From contig NZ_JANADK010000001.1 in assembly GCF_024199795.1 (NCBI RefSeq), positions 8,494,001 through 8,558,000 of the forward strand: a stretch of 64,000 nucleotides of DNA. Reading direction: 5' to 3'. This DNA comes from Bradyrhizobium sp. CCGB01 (GTDB taxonomy: Bacteria > Pseudomonadota > Alphaproteobacteria > Rhizobiales > Xanthobacteraceae). The position numbers and the translations under genes are program-made. The notes beneath the pieces were generated by a model. It saw nothing but the letters and a program-made list of their open reading frames with translations, had not been told where the DNA came from and searched no databases. Shown here in pieces: positions 7,230 through 15,582 of the stretch. How positions within the stretch are numbered: position 1 is the first letter of the stretch; the number at the start of each line of letters is the position of its first letter.

Positions 7230-10200
7230 CGCCGCGGCTTGTTCGGCAGCATAGTCCGGCTCCGGCTGGAGCGGCGGCGCGACAGGCAAGACCATCGGCC
7301 GCAGCAGTTCGGCCATCTCGCGCGCCGGCACCGGCTTGGAGATCAGGAAGCCCTGCATCTCGTCGCAGCCATGGGTGCGCAGGAACGCCTCCTGCTCGGC
7401 ATTCTCGACGCCCTCAGCGACCACGGTCATGCCGAGCGCCTTGCCCATGCTGATGATCGCCTGCGCGATCGCCTGATCCTCCGAGTCCTGCGGCAGGTCG
7501 CGCACGAAGGAGCGGTCGATCTTGATGGTGTCGATCGGGAAATGCTTCATCAGCGACATCGACGAATAGCCGGTGCCGAAATCGTCGATGGCGAGGCGGA
7601 TGCCGCGGCTCTGGATGGCGTCGAGAACCTTCAGCGCACGCCCGACATTGCGCATCATCATGCTCTCGGTGACTTCAAGCTGGAGCAGCACCGGCGACAT
7701 GCCGCTGGCGGCCAGCGCCTCGTCGACGTCCTGCAACAGATGCTCGTCGACAAACTGGCGCGGCGACAAATTGACCGCCATCGATACCGGCAACAGGCCG
7801 CGGCGCTGCCAGGCCATGGCCTGCGCGCAGGCCTCCTTCACCACCCAGCGGCCGATCGGCACGATCAGCCCGGTCTCTTCCGCAAGCGGGATGAACTGCG
7901 CCGGCGAGATGCTGCCGAGATCCGGGTGCGTCCAGCGCAGCAGCGCTTCCACGCCGGTGATCTGGCCGGTCTCCATGTCGACCTTGGGCTGGTAGTTCAG
8001 CGAGAACTGCTCGCGCTCCAGCGCCCGGCGCAGTGCGCTCTCGAGCGACAGCCGCTCGATCGACTGCGTCTTCACCTCCTTGGAGAAGAAGCGATAGCCG
8101 TTCTTGCCGTCTTCCTTGGCGAGATACATCGCCATATCGGCGTTCTTGGTCAGCGTCTGCACGTCGGAGCCGTTGGCCGGATACATCGCGATGCCGATCG
8201 ACGCCGTGGTGTGGCACTCGTGGCCGGCCAGCTCCATCGGCTCGGCGAGCGCCGCGAGCAGCGCGGTCGCGATGCGCTGGACGTCGTCGATCTCGCCGCA
8301 CTGGTCGAGGATCACCACGAACTCGTCGCCGCCGAGGCGTGCGACCACGTCGCTTGCCCGCAGCACACCGCGCAGCCGGTTCGCCACTTCCAGCAGGAGC
8401 AGATCGCCGGCCTCATGGCCGAGCGAATCGTTGATGACCTTGAAGCGGTCGAGATCGATGAACAGTACCGCGAAACGGTGATCGTGGCGCTGGGCTTCGT
8501 CGATCGCCTCCCGCAACAGCCCGTTGAAGGTCTCGCGGTTCGGCAGGTCGGTCAGGCTGTCATGCGAGGCGAGGTATTCGATCCGCTCGTCGGCCTCGTT
8601 CTTCTCGTCGGCGCGATCGAAATTCTCCATCGCAAAGGAGACGTTGTCGGCGAGGCGCTGCAACAGCTCAACGAACTCGGCCGTGAAAGTCTCCTGCTCG
8701 GTCGACATGTAGATCATGACGCCGACGGGCTGGTCGTGCGTGATCAGCGGGAACGCGGCGCCGGAGCGCGCACCGTCGCCCTGAACGATGGCTTGGAAAG
8801 CGCTGACGCGGTCGTCGTTGCGGTAGTCGTTGCTGATGCAGGGCTGGCGCGTGCGGAAGGCGGTTCCGCTCATCCCGCGCCCCTCCGGGCGCTCCGGGTC
8901 GATGGAAAGACGGACGTTGCGCGTCGTCTCGGCAGACGGCCCCGCCGCGCTCACGATCTCGAGCTGGTCGCTGCCGGCGCGGGCCAGCGCGATCGTGGTC
9001 GAGGTGAACTTGGCGCCGTTCGATGCCGCGAGGCAGACGAGATCGAACAGCTCGGCGCGCGACTTCGCCCGCATGATCGCCTCATTGGTGGCGCTCAGTG
9101 CCGCGAACATGCGTGTCAGGCGCTCCTTCTGCGCCTCGGTGCGGGCCTTCTCCTCGGCGCGATCGAAATTGTCGAGTGCAAAGGAGACGTTCTCGGCCAG
9201 ACGTCCGAGCAACTCGACCAGGTCGGGCGTGAACGTATTCTCCTCCGGTGCAAGGAAGAGCAGAATACCGATCGGTTCCAGCCCCGCCCGCAGAAGCGGG
9301 AAGCTGGCAGCGGCCCGCGTGCCGTCTTCGGTCGCCTTGGCGTGCCAATGCGCCGACCGCGGATCGTTCAGATAGTCGTTGATGACGCTCGGCCGTCGGG
9401 TCCGTAGCGACGTGCCGATAATTCCATGCCCCTCCGGATGGTCGGCAGAGACGACGCATGTACGCCCGAACATTCGCTCCTGGAGGCGCCCCTTGACCGC
9501 TACGACGCGAACAAGCTCGCCGCTTTCGTCCATGATGCCGATTGTCGCCGATGCGAAGACGTCGCCGAGCACGGCAGCCTGGCATGCGACCTCGAACAGC
9601 TCCTCCCGGGTCTTGGCGCGCATGATGGCTTCGTTCGTGGCGCTTAATGCCTCGAACATGCCACTCAACCGATTGCGCTGCTTGTCGGCCTTCGCGGTCT
9701 CGTCGGCGCGGTCGAAATTCTCCAGCGCGAAGGCGACATTGGCCTGGAGCTTGCGCAGCAACTCGACGAATTCGTCCGTGAAGGTGTCGCGCTCCGGCGA
9801 GTTGAACAGGAATACGCCCTCGACCCGGTCGCCGTTGAACAGCGGCAACGCCGCGGAGGACGCAATGCCGTTGCGGCGGGCGCTGGCCTGCCACGGCGCA
9901 ATGCGGTCATCGGAGAGCACGTCGTTGCTGACCGCGGGCTGGCGGGTGCGGAACGCAGTGCCCGTCAGTCCCCGCCCTTCGGGCACCTCATCTGACGTGG
10001 AAAACTTGAAGTTGCGGACCTGATCCGCATTCGGCCCGTAACAGGCGACGACACGCAACAGCTCGGCGCGATGATCGGCGAGCGCAACGGTGACCGAGGT
10101 GAACTTGGCTCCCTTCGCCGTCGCCTCGCAGACGAGGTCGAACAGCTCGGAGCGCGACCGCGCGCGCAGGATCGCCTCGTTGGTGGCGCTGAGCGCCGCA

Positions 10201-11318
10201 TACATGCGCGCCAGACGTTCTTCTTCCGCGGCGATCCTGGCCTTCTCGGCCTCGCGCCCGAAATTCTCGAGCGCGAACGAGACGTTCTCCGCCATGCGCA
10301 GGAGGAGCGCGACGATCTCCTCGTCCTCGGCCCAGGAGCGGCTGATGAAGAACAGGAGCACGCCGACGCTTTCGCCGTGCCTGATCAGCGGCGCGACCAC
10401 GCAGGCGGCGACGCCGGTGTTGACGTTGGCCTGCTCCCACGGCGTTCCCCTGGTGCGGCTGGCGAGATCGTCCTCGACGATGGCCTTCTGCGTCCGGAAC
10501 ACCTCACCGGAGATGCCCCTGCCGTAAGGATTCTCCGGATCGATCGAGTAGCGCGCCTGGGTCACCAGTTCGAGATTCTCTCCCGTGGACGCGACCGGAG
10601 TCATCCAGTGCGAGTCCGGTTCGCGGAGCAGGACGATGGTCGCCAGCGACTTGCCGCCGTGCACGGAGGCGTCGCACACGAGCTGGTACAGCTCCTGCTC
10701 GGATTTGGCGCGCAGGATCGCCTCGTTGGTCGCGCTGATGGCACCGAACATGCGGTTGAGCCGGCGCATCGCCCGCTCACCGGCCTGCCGTGCAGTCTCG
10801 CGCGCGAAAATCTCCAGTACATAGGAAATGTTGGCCGACATGCGCTCGAACAGCGACACCATCTGCTCGCTCAGCGAGTTGGCTTCCCTGCGGGTCACGT
10901 ACAGCACGCCGACGCTCTTGCCGTTGCAGAGCAGCGGAAGCGCCGCAGCAGCGCCGATCTGGGCTGTTGCCGCACCCGCGCGCCACGCCAGAGAACGCGG
11001 ATCGTTCAGATAGTCGTTGCTGACGCACAGCTTCTGATCACGAAATGCTTCGCCGCCAACGCCCGCCCCTTCGGGCGTGCCGGCTTCCGTCGTAATCACG
11101 ATGGAGCGCAGCCGCGAAATGTCATCGCCACAGCCGGCCGCAAACTGCAATCGCCGGCCATCCGGTCCTATCAGGAACACGGCGACGGCCAAAAAGTCCC
11201 CGCTCGAAAACCCGGCGTCGCAGACCTTCTGGTACAGCTCGTCCGGCGATTTCGCGTAGAGGATCGCTTCGTTGATGGCGCTCAACGCTGCAAAGGTGCG
11301 CGCGAGGGTCGTCTGCAC
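7203..11318 (-). CDS. Five-GAF GGDEF-EAL cyclic-di-GMP signalling protein
   Basis: This 1371-residue soluble protein is predicted to make and/or degrade cyclic di-GMP in response to signals bound by GAF domains. Five tandem GAF units begin at about residues 1, 188, 371, 551 and 735, each opening with a variant of ALSATNEAIxRAKSxxEL. The diguanylate cyclase domain (about 910-1075) has an intact LGGDEF at ~995. The phosphodiesterase domain (about 1090-1335) has EALLRW at ~1124 and DDFGTGYSS. No membrane segment is seen. The start is GTG, preceded by GGGAG. It is monocistronic by layout. Both catalytic signatures look intact, so the net activity cannot be predicted. Confidence 0.93.
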   Translation of the reverse strand: MQTTLARTFAALSAINEAILYAKSPDELYQKVCDAGFSSGDFLAVAVFLIGPDGRRLQFAAGCGDDISRLRSIVITTEAGTPEGAGVGGEAFRDQKLCVSNDYLNDPRSLAWRAGAATAQIGAAAALPLLCNGKSVGVLYVTRREANSLSEQMVSLFERMSANISYVLEIFARETARQAGERAMRRLNRMFGAISATNEAILRAKSEQELYQLVCDASVHGGKSLATIVLLREPDSHWMTPVASTGENLELVTQARYSIDPENPYGRGISGEVFRTQKAIVEDDLASRTRGTPWEQANVNTGVAACVVAPLIRHGESVGVLLFFISRSWAEDEEIVALLLRMAENVSFALENFGREAEKARIAAEEERLARMYAALSATNEAILRARSRSELFDLVCEATAKGAKFTSVTVALADHRAELLRVVACYGPNADQVRNFKFSTSDEVPEGRGLTGTAFRTRQPAVSNDVLSDDRIAPWQASARRNGIASSAALPLFNGDRVEGVFLFNSPERDTFTDEFVELLRKLQANVAFALENFDRADETAKADKQRNRLSGMFEALSATNEAIMRAKTREELFEVACQAAVLGDVFASATIGIMDESGELVRVVAVKGRLQERMFGRTCVVSADHPEGHGIIGTSLRTRRPSVINDYLNDPRSAHWHAKATEDGTRAAASFPLLRAGLEPIGILLFLAPEENTFTPDLVELLGRLAENVSFALDNFDRAEEKARTEAQKERLTRMFAALSATNEAIMRAKSRAELFDLVCLAASNGAKFTSTTIALARAGSDQLEIVSAAGPSAETTRNVRLSIDPERPEGRGMSGTAFRTRQPCISNDYRNDDRVSAFQAIVQGDGARSGAAFPLITHDQPVGVMIYMSTEQETFTAEFVELLQRLADNVSFAMENFDRADEKNEADERIEYLASHDSLTDLPNRETFNGLLREAIDEAQRHDHRFAVLFIDLDRFKVINDSLGHEAGDLLLLEVANRLRGVLRASDVVARLGGDEFVVILDQCGEIDDVQRIATALLAALAEPMELAGHECHTTASIGIAMYPANGSDVQTLTKNADMAMYLAKEDGKNGYRFFSKEVKTQSIERLSLESALRRALEREQFSLNYQPKVDMETGQITGVEALLRWTHPDLGSISPAQFIPLAEETGLIVPIGRWVVKEACAQAMAWQRRGLLPVSMAVNLSPRQFVDEHLLQDVDEALAASGMSPVLLQLEVTESMMMRNVGRALKVLDAIQSRGIRLAIDDFGTGYSSMSLMKHFPIDTIKIDRSFVRDLPQDSEDQAIAQAIISMGKALGMTVVAEGVENAEQEAFLRTHGCDEMQGFLISKPVPAREMAELLRPMVLPVAPPLQPEPDYAAEQAAALRLKRAVI

Positions 11319-11612
11319 GATCTCAACTCCCGGGCATTTCTGCCTATTTCTCCCGGGTGCTTTATGAACGGCGACCGCCTAAGTGGTCGTTATTGCGCGC
11401 TGCAAACCCTCGATCAAAGTGAACGAGCTGCGAACGGCAGGCGCAAAACTGTCGGGAATGCCGCCGCGCGGGAGGAATCTTCGACCAAAGGCGCGCTCTC
11501 TTTGCGAATTTGCAGCCCTGTATTGGTTTACGGGAGATTGATATCGCTCCCGCGCTTTGAGACGATGGCTCACAACAATGAGCCCGTTAAGGGCACATGC
11601 CGGGGAAACGCC

Positions 11613-12665
11613 ATGCCCATCGTCAAGGCCGACCGCCTCACGCGCATCAGCGCAGCACTGCTCCGCGCCGCCGGCGCTTCCGAGGAAGAGGCCGATGCAG
11701 TGGCCGTCGGCTGCGTCAACGCCAATCTCGCCGGCCATGACTCCCACGGCGTGATCGCGGTTCCGACCTACATCGATCGCATCAAGGCAGGCCATATCGT
11801 TCCCGGCGCCAAATGGTCCATCGTCCAGGAATCGCCGACCACGACCGTGATCGACGGCCAGTGGGGGTTCGGCTTCCACGTCAACGCCAAGGCGATGGCG
11901 CTGACGATCGAGAAGGCGAAGACGGCGAACGTCGCCGCCTGCACCGTGTTCCGGCAAAGTCATGTCGGCCGCCTCGCCGCCTATCCGTTGATGGCGATGC
12001 GCGAAGGCATGATCGGGATTGCGACGGCGGATTCCGGCCGCTCGCCGAAGCACGTGGCGCCGTTCGGCGGCAAAGAGGCGCGGCTCGGCACCAACCCGAT
12101 CTCGATCGCGGTGCCGTCCGATCTCGGCGCGCCGTTCTATCTGGACATGGCAACCTCGGCGGTTGCGGCCGGCAAGATCCAGCTCGCCGTCGCCCGCGGC
12201 GAGGAGATTCCGACGGGATGGATCATCGATGCCGAGGGACGGCACACCACCGACCCCACGCAATATCGCAAGGGCGGCGCGCTGCTGCCGCTCGGCGGCA
12301 CCGAGGGCTACAAGGGCAGCGGCCTCGCCGCGATGGTCGAGGTGCTGTGCGGCCTGCTCACCGGTCTCGGCTTCGGCGTCGAACCGACGGGACGTCACAA
12401 TGACGGCTGCTTCATGGCGGTGTTCAACGTCGCCGCGTTCCGCCCGCTGAAGGATTTCAAGCGCGAGGTCACCGAATTCGCGCACTATCTGAAATCCACG
12501 CCGCCCTCCGAAGGCAGCAAGGGCGTGTTCTATCCCGGCGAGATCGAGGGGTTGCGCGAGCAGCAACGCCTGCGCGACGGCATCGAGATCGAGGATGCGA
12601 CCTGGGAGAAGCTGCGCGCGCTGGCGGACGAGTACCGGCTCGGTACCGTCCTCGATCTGGCCTGA
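11613..12665 (+). CDS. Ldh-family malate/lactate-type dehydrogenase
   Basis: This 350-residue NAD(P)-dependent oxidoreductase belongs to the YlbC/MDH-2/Ldh family, which oxidises or reduces 2-hydroxy acids such as malate, ureidoglycolate or 2,3-diketogulonate. Family signatures are NANLAGHDSHGV near residue 45, FRQSHVGRLAAYP (catalytic His) near 115, GTNPISIAVP near 165, and GYKGSGLAAMVEVLCG near 235. The ATG at 11613 is preferred over one at 11565 because it sits behind GGGGAAA and the family usually begins close to this point. It is the first gene of a three-gene unit with a flavin monooxygenase and an FAH-fold enzyme, which suggests a catabolic pathway of unknown substrate. Confidence 0.87.
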   Translation: MPIVKADRLTRISAALLRAAGASEEEADAVAVGCVNANLAGHDSHGVIAVPTYIDRIKAGHIVPGAKWSIVQESPTTTVIDGQWGFGFHVNAKAMALTIEKAKTANVAACTVFRQSHVGRLAAYPLMAMREGMIGIATADSGRSPKHVAPFGGKEARLGTNPISIAVPSDLGAPFYLDMATSAVAAGKIQLAVARGEEIPTGWIIDAEGRHTTDPTQYRKGGALLPLGGTEGYKGSGLAAMVEVLCGLLTGLGFGVEPTGRHNDGCFMAVFNVAAFRPLKDFKREVTEFAHYLKSTPPSEGSKGVFYPGEIEGLREQQRLRDGIEIEDATWEKLRALADEYRLGTVLDLA

Positions 12666-12687
12666 CGGAATTTGGGAGAACAGCAGC

Positions 12688-14055
12688 ATGACGCGGCAGA
12701 TGGTACTTGTCGGCTTCCTCCAGGCGCAGAACTGCACGAATTTGCCGAGCTCGTGGCGGCATCCGGACTCGCGCGACGATTCGATGTCGGCGGACTATTA
12801 TCAGGAGATCGCCAGGATCCTCGAAGCCGGCAAGTTCCACATGGCGTTCTTCGACGATCGGCTGGCGATGCCCGATCGCTACGGCAACGATCACGCCCAT
12901 ACCGTCGAATACGGCATCCGCTGCGTGAAGATGGATCCGCTGATCGTGCTGACCACGATGGGCATGGTCACCGACAAGCTCGGCCTGGGAGCAACCTGCT
13001 CGACCACCTATTACGAGCCGTTCGACGTTGCCCGCCGCTACGCGACGCTCGACCTGATGTCCGGCGGGCGCGCGGGCTGGAACGTCGTGACCTCGCTCAA
13101 TGACGGCGAGGCGCTGAATATGGGCCGGGACTCCCATCCCGAACACGACTCGCGCTACGACAAGGCCGACGAATTCATGGAGGTCGTGCTCGGCCATTGG
13201 GACACATGGGAAGACGGCGCGCTCATCATGGACAAAAAGAGCGGCCGCTTTGCCGATCCGAGCAAGGTGAAGCGGCTCGATCACAAGGGTGCGGCCTTCA
13301 AGTCGCGCGGGCCGTTCACCGTACCCCGCTCGGACCAGGGCCATCCTGTCATCATCCAGGCCGGCGCGTCGGGCCGCGGCCAGCGCTTTGCCGGCCGATG
13401 GGGCGAGGTGATCTTCACGGCAGCACGCAATCTCGCCGGCGCCAAGGAAGGCTATGCCGCCGTGCGCAACGAGGCCGCGAAAGCCGGCCGCGATCCCGAC
13501 CAGATGTTCCTCTGCAATTTGACGACGCCGGTCTGCGCCGCGACCAAGGCTGAGGCCGAGGACAAGATGGCGCTGATCAACAAGCTGCCGCTCGAGATCG
13601 ACGCGCTGTCGCTGCTCGCGGAAGCGCTCAACTACGATTTCGCGTCCAAGGATCTCGACGAGCCGCTGACGACGGACGAGTTGAAGAGCATGCAGGGCAT
13701 TCTGGGCATCCGCGACGGCGTGCTGAAGAACTCCGGAAAGAGCAATCCGAGCGCGCGCGACTTCGTCACCTTCTCCGGCCGCGGCCAGGTTCATGACGCG
13801 ATGGTCGGCGGCCCCAAGGAGATCGCGGACAGGCTGGAAGAGATGTTCGTCGAGCGCGGCTGCGACGGGTTCGTCATCGCCGCGACCTATGTGCCCGGCT
13901 CCTACGCTGACTTCGTGCGGCATATCGTACCGGAATTGCAGCGCCGCGGCCTGTTCCAGAAGGACTATCGCGGCAAGACGCTGCGGGAAAATCTCGGGCT
14001 GAAGCGGCCCGCCGCCGGCGCCTGGAAGGTACAGCCGCGCGATGCCGCGGAATAA
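12688..14055 (+). CDS. NtaA/SnaA/DszA-type flavin-dependent monooxygenase
   Basis: This 455-residue bacterial-luciferase-like (LLM) enzyme uses reduced FMN from a partner reductase to oxygenate a small organic substrate. Typical signs are the N-terminal beta strand MVLVGFLQAQ, the FMN-pocket segment LMSGGRAGWNVVTS at about residues 123-136, and HPVIIQAGASGRGQRFA at ~220. The C-terminal KTLRENLGL is also characteristic. The ATG at 12688 follows GGGAGAA. It lies 22 bp after the dehydrogenase and 14 bp before the FAH-fold gene, so one transcript is likely. The substrate is not predictable; relatives act on nitrilotriacetate, EDTA, dibenzothiophene sulfone or alkanesulfonates. Confidence 0.9.
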   Translation: MTRQMVLVGFLQAQNCTNLPSSWRHPDSRDDSMSADYYQEIARILEAGKFHMAFFDDRLAMPDRYGNDHAHTVEYGIRCVKMDPLIVLTTMGMVTDKLGLGATCSTTYYEPFDVARRYATLDLMSGGRAGWNVVTSLNDGEALNMGRDSHPEHDSRYDKADEFMEVVLGHWDTWEDGALIMDKKSGRFADPSKVKRLDHKGAAFKSRGPFTVPRSDQGHPVIIQAGASGRGQRFAGRWGEVIFTAARNLAGAKEGYAAVRNEAAKAGRDPDQMFLCNLTTPVCAATKAEAEDKMALINKLPLEIDALSLLAEALNYDFASKDLDEPLTTDELKSMQGILGIRDGVLKNSGKSNPSARDFVTFSGRGQVHDAMVGGPKEIADRLEEMFVERGCDGFVIAATYVPGSYADFVRHIVPELQRRGLFQKDYRGKTLRENLGLKRPAAGAWKVQPRDAAE

Positions 14056-14069
14056 CCGGAGGAACCGAC

Positions 14070-14855
14070 ATGCGCTGGCTCAAATTCACCGCCGCGAACA
14101 AGACGTCCTGGGGGATCGTCGAGGGCGACCAGGTCATCGCGGTCGACGGCGATCCCTTCGGCGAATGGCAGCGCACCTCGCGCACGCATTCGCTTGGCGA
14201 CGTCAAAATCGAGCTGCCGCTGATCCCGCGCACCTTCTATTGCGTCGGCTTGAATTACCTGAAGCACCTGAAGGAAGCCGCCGACAAGCGCGGCGAGGTG
14301 CCGGCGGTGCCCGACCGGCCCGAGATCGGCTATCGCGCCCAGAACGCGCTGATCGCGCATGACGAGGAGGTCGTGATCCCGTCCTTTGCGACGGACAAGA
14401 TCCACTATGAAGGCGAGCTCGTCGTCGTCATCGGCAAGAAGGTGAAGCATCTCACCAAGCAGAACGCGATGGATTGCGTGTTCGGCTACACCGTCGGCAA
14501 CGACGTCAGCGAACGCAGCTGGCAGAAGGCCGATCGCAGCCTGTGGCGCTCGAAGAACGCCGACACGTTCAAGCCGATGGGGCCGTGGATCGAGACTGAG
14601 GCCAATCTGGCGAAAATGGAAACCGTCGTCCGGGTCAACGGCAAGGAGACCAACCGCTTTTACACCAACGACATGATCTTCGGCGTTGTGCCGTTCCTGG
14701 TCGAGCTGACCAAGTATTTCACGCTATGGCCGGGTGACGTGATCTGGATGGGCACCGACGGCGCTTCGCCTGACATCAAGCACGGCGATGTCGTGGAGAT
14801 CGACATCACGGGCGTCGGGACGCTGCGGAATCGTTTTGTGCGCGAGCAGCGGTAA
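14070..14855 (+). CDS. Fumarylacetoacetate hydrolase family protein
   Basis: This 261-residue FAH-fold enzyme is a metal-dependent hydrolase or decarboxylase acting on a beta-diketo acid, probably late in ring-cleavage or similar catabolism. The motif FYCVGLNYLKHLKEA is at about residues 56-70. The metal-binding acidic residues lie in YEGELVVVIGK (~111-121), and VGNDVSERSWQ and FKPMGPWIE follow. A strong GGAGG precedes the ATG. It is the last gene of the three-gene unit. Downstream lies a palindromic repeat in the gap to the convergent Lrp gene. Confidence 0.88.
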   Translation: MRWLKFTAANKTSWGIVEGDQVIAVDGDPFGEWQRTSRTHSLGDVKIELPLIPRTFYCVGLNYLKHLKEAADKRGEVPAVPDRPEIGYRAQNALIAHDEEVVIPSFATDKIHYEGELVVVIGKKVKHLTKQNAMDCVFGYTVGNDVSERSWQKADRSLWRSKNADTFKPMGPWIETEANLAKMETVVRVNGKETNRFYTNDMIFGVVPFLVELTKYFTLWPGDVIWMGTDGASPDIKHGDVVEIDITGVGTLRNRFVREQR

Positions 14856-14862
14856 CGGAAGT

Positions 14863-14956
14863 GCCGTAGGGTGGGCAAAGCGAAGCGTGCCCACCGCCTT
14901 CGTCATCGGGGCGAGATGGTGGGCACGGCGCTATGCGCCTTTGCCCACCCTACGGC
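14863..14956. repeat. Palindromic intergenic repeat, family A copy 1
   Basis: Two arms face each other, GCCGTAGGGTGGGCAAAGCG at the left and its near reverse complement ending CCCACCCTACGGC at the right. Inner subrepeats GTGCCCACC / GGTGGGCAC lie between them. The same element recurs at 20532-20619 and 25259-25354. It fills the gap between convergent genes and could act as a bidirectional terminator or mRNA end stabiliser. Confidence 0.85.
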
Positions 14957-14972
14957 CATCCTGCGAAGCCTC

Positions 14973-15428
14973 TCAAAACGGCAGCGCGACCCCCGTCTTG
15001 ATCTCCTTCAGCACCACGTTGCTCCTGACGTAACGGATGCCGGGGATGCGGAACATGAACTCGTCGAGGAAGCGGTTGTAGGCCGCCATGTCCTGCACGA
15101 CGACGCGCAAATGATAGTCGGCATCGCCCGTGGTCGCGAAGCACTCGAGCACCTCGCGCCGCGTGGTCACCTGCGCGACGAACTGATCGACGAATTTTGC
15201 GTCGTGCCGCTCCAGCGAGACGTGGAGAATGGCGGACATCGCAAAACCCGCCTGCTCTCGCACGACCAGCGCCGCATAACCCTTGATGACACCAGCCTCT
15301 TCCAGCGCCCGCACCCGGCGCCAGCAGGCTGAGGTGGACATGCCGACCTCGTCCGCGAGTTGCTGGTTGGTGGCGCGGCCGTCTTTCTGGAGGTGGGCAA
15401 GAATCCGCGTATCCTGATCTTCGATCAT
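14973..15428 (-). CDS. Lrp/AsnC family transcriptional regulator
   Basis: This 151-residue regulator has an N-terminal winged helix-turn-helix (about residues 5-55, with NQQLADEVGMSTSACWRRV) and a C-terminal RAM effector domain (about 70-145). It is divergent from the indolepyruvate ferredoxin oxidoreductase gene, so the likely target is that gene, with an aromatic or branched-chain amino acid or its keto acid as effector. The effector is inference. An AT-rich inverted repeat between the two genes is a candidate binding site. Confidence 0.9.
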   Translation of the reverse strand: MIEDQDTRILAHLQKDGRATNQQLADEVGMSTSACWRRVRALEEAGVIKGYAALVVREQAGFAMSAILHVSLERHDAKFVDQFVAQVTTRREVLECFATTGDADYHLRVVVQDMAAYNRFLDEFMFRIPGIRYVRSNVVLKEIKTGVALPF

Positions 15429-15474
15429 GAAGGCACCTCCATTCGATAGATTACACCAATAATTGATCTCCCGA

Positions 15475-15495
15475 GAAAAATTCTACCGATTTTTC
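15475..15495. promoter_or_regulatory. Candidate Lrp operator GAAAAAT-N7-ATTTTTC
   Basis: Perfect 7-bp AT-rich arms with a 7-bp spacer lie between the divergent Lrp-type gene and the indolepyruvate ferredoxin oxidoreductase gene. AT-rich imperfect palindromes of about 15-20 bp are known binding sites of Lrp/AsnC regulators. A second palindrome is nearby at 15513-15525. Confidence 0.5.
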
Positions 15496-15512
15496 CTCCC
15501 TATCAGAATGAA

Positions 15513-15525
15513 TAGGTAAGACCTA
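15513..15525. promoter_or_regulatory. Short palindrome TAGGT-AAG-ACCTA
   Basis: A perfect 5-bp inverted repeat with 3-bp spacer lies 57 bp upstream of the oxidoreductase start codon and 17 bp from the AT-rich palindrome. It may be a second site of the same regulator or a separate operator. Confidence 0.35.
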
Positions 15526-15582
15526 CCAGTCGCCCGGGCCTACCCTTTGCCAATCCGGCACCGACGCCGCGCGAGGTCCGCC

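Noticed and set aside
7239..9407. 722-codon plus-strand open frame opposite the GGDEF-EAL region
   Set aside because: It is a shadow of the highly GC-biased minus-strand gene; no motif, ribosome site or signal is seen.
11328..11357. TCCCGGG direct repeat near the GGDEF-EAL start as operator
   Set aside because: The first copy overlaps the ribosome site of the GTG start and the motif is plain GC-rich sequence; evidence is too thin.
11565..11612. Alternative upstream ATG of the Ldh-type dehydrogenase
   Set aside because: It would add 16 residues without family similarity; the ATG at 11613 has a better ribosome site.
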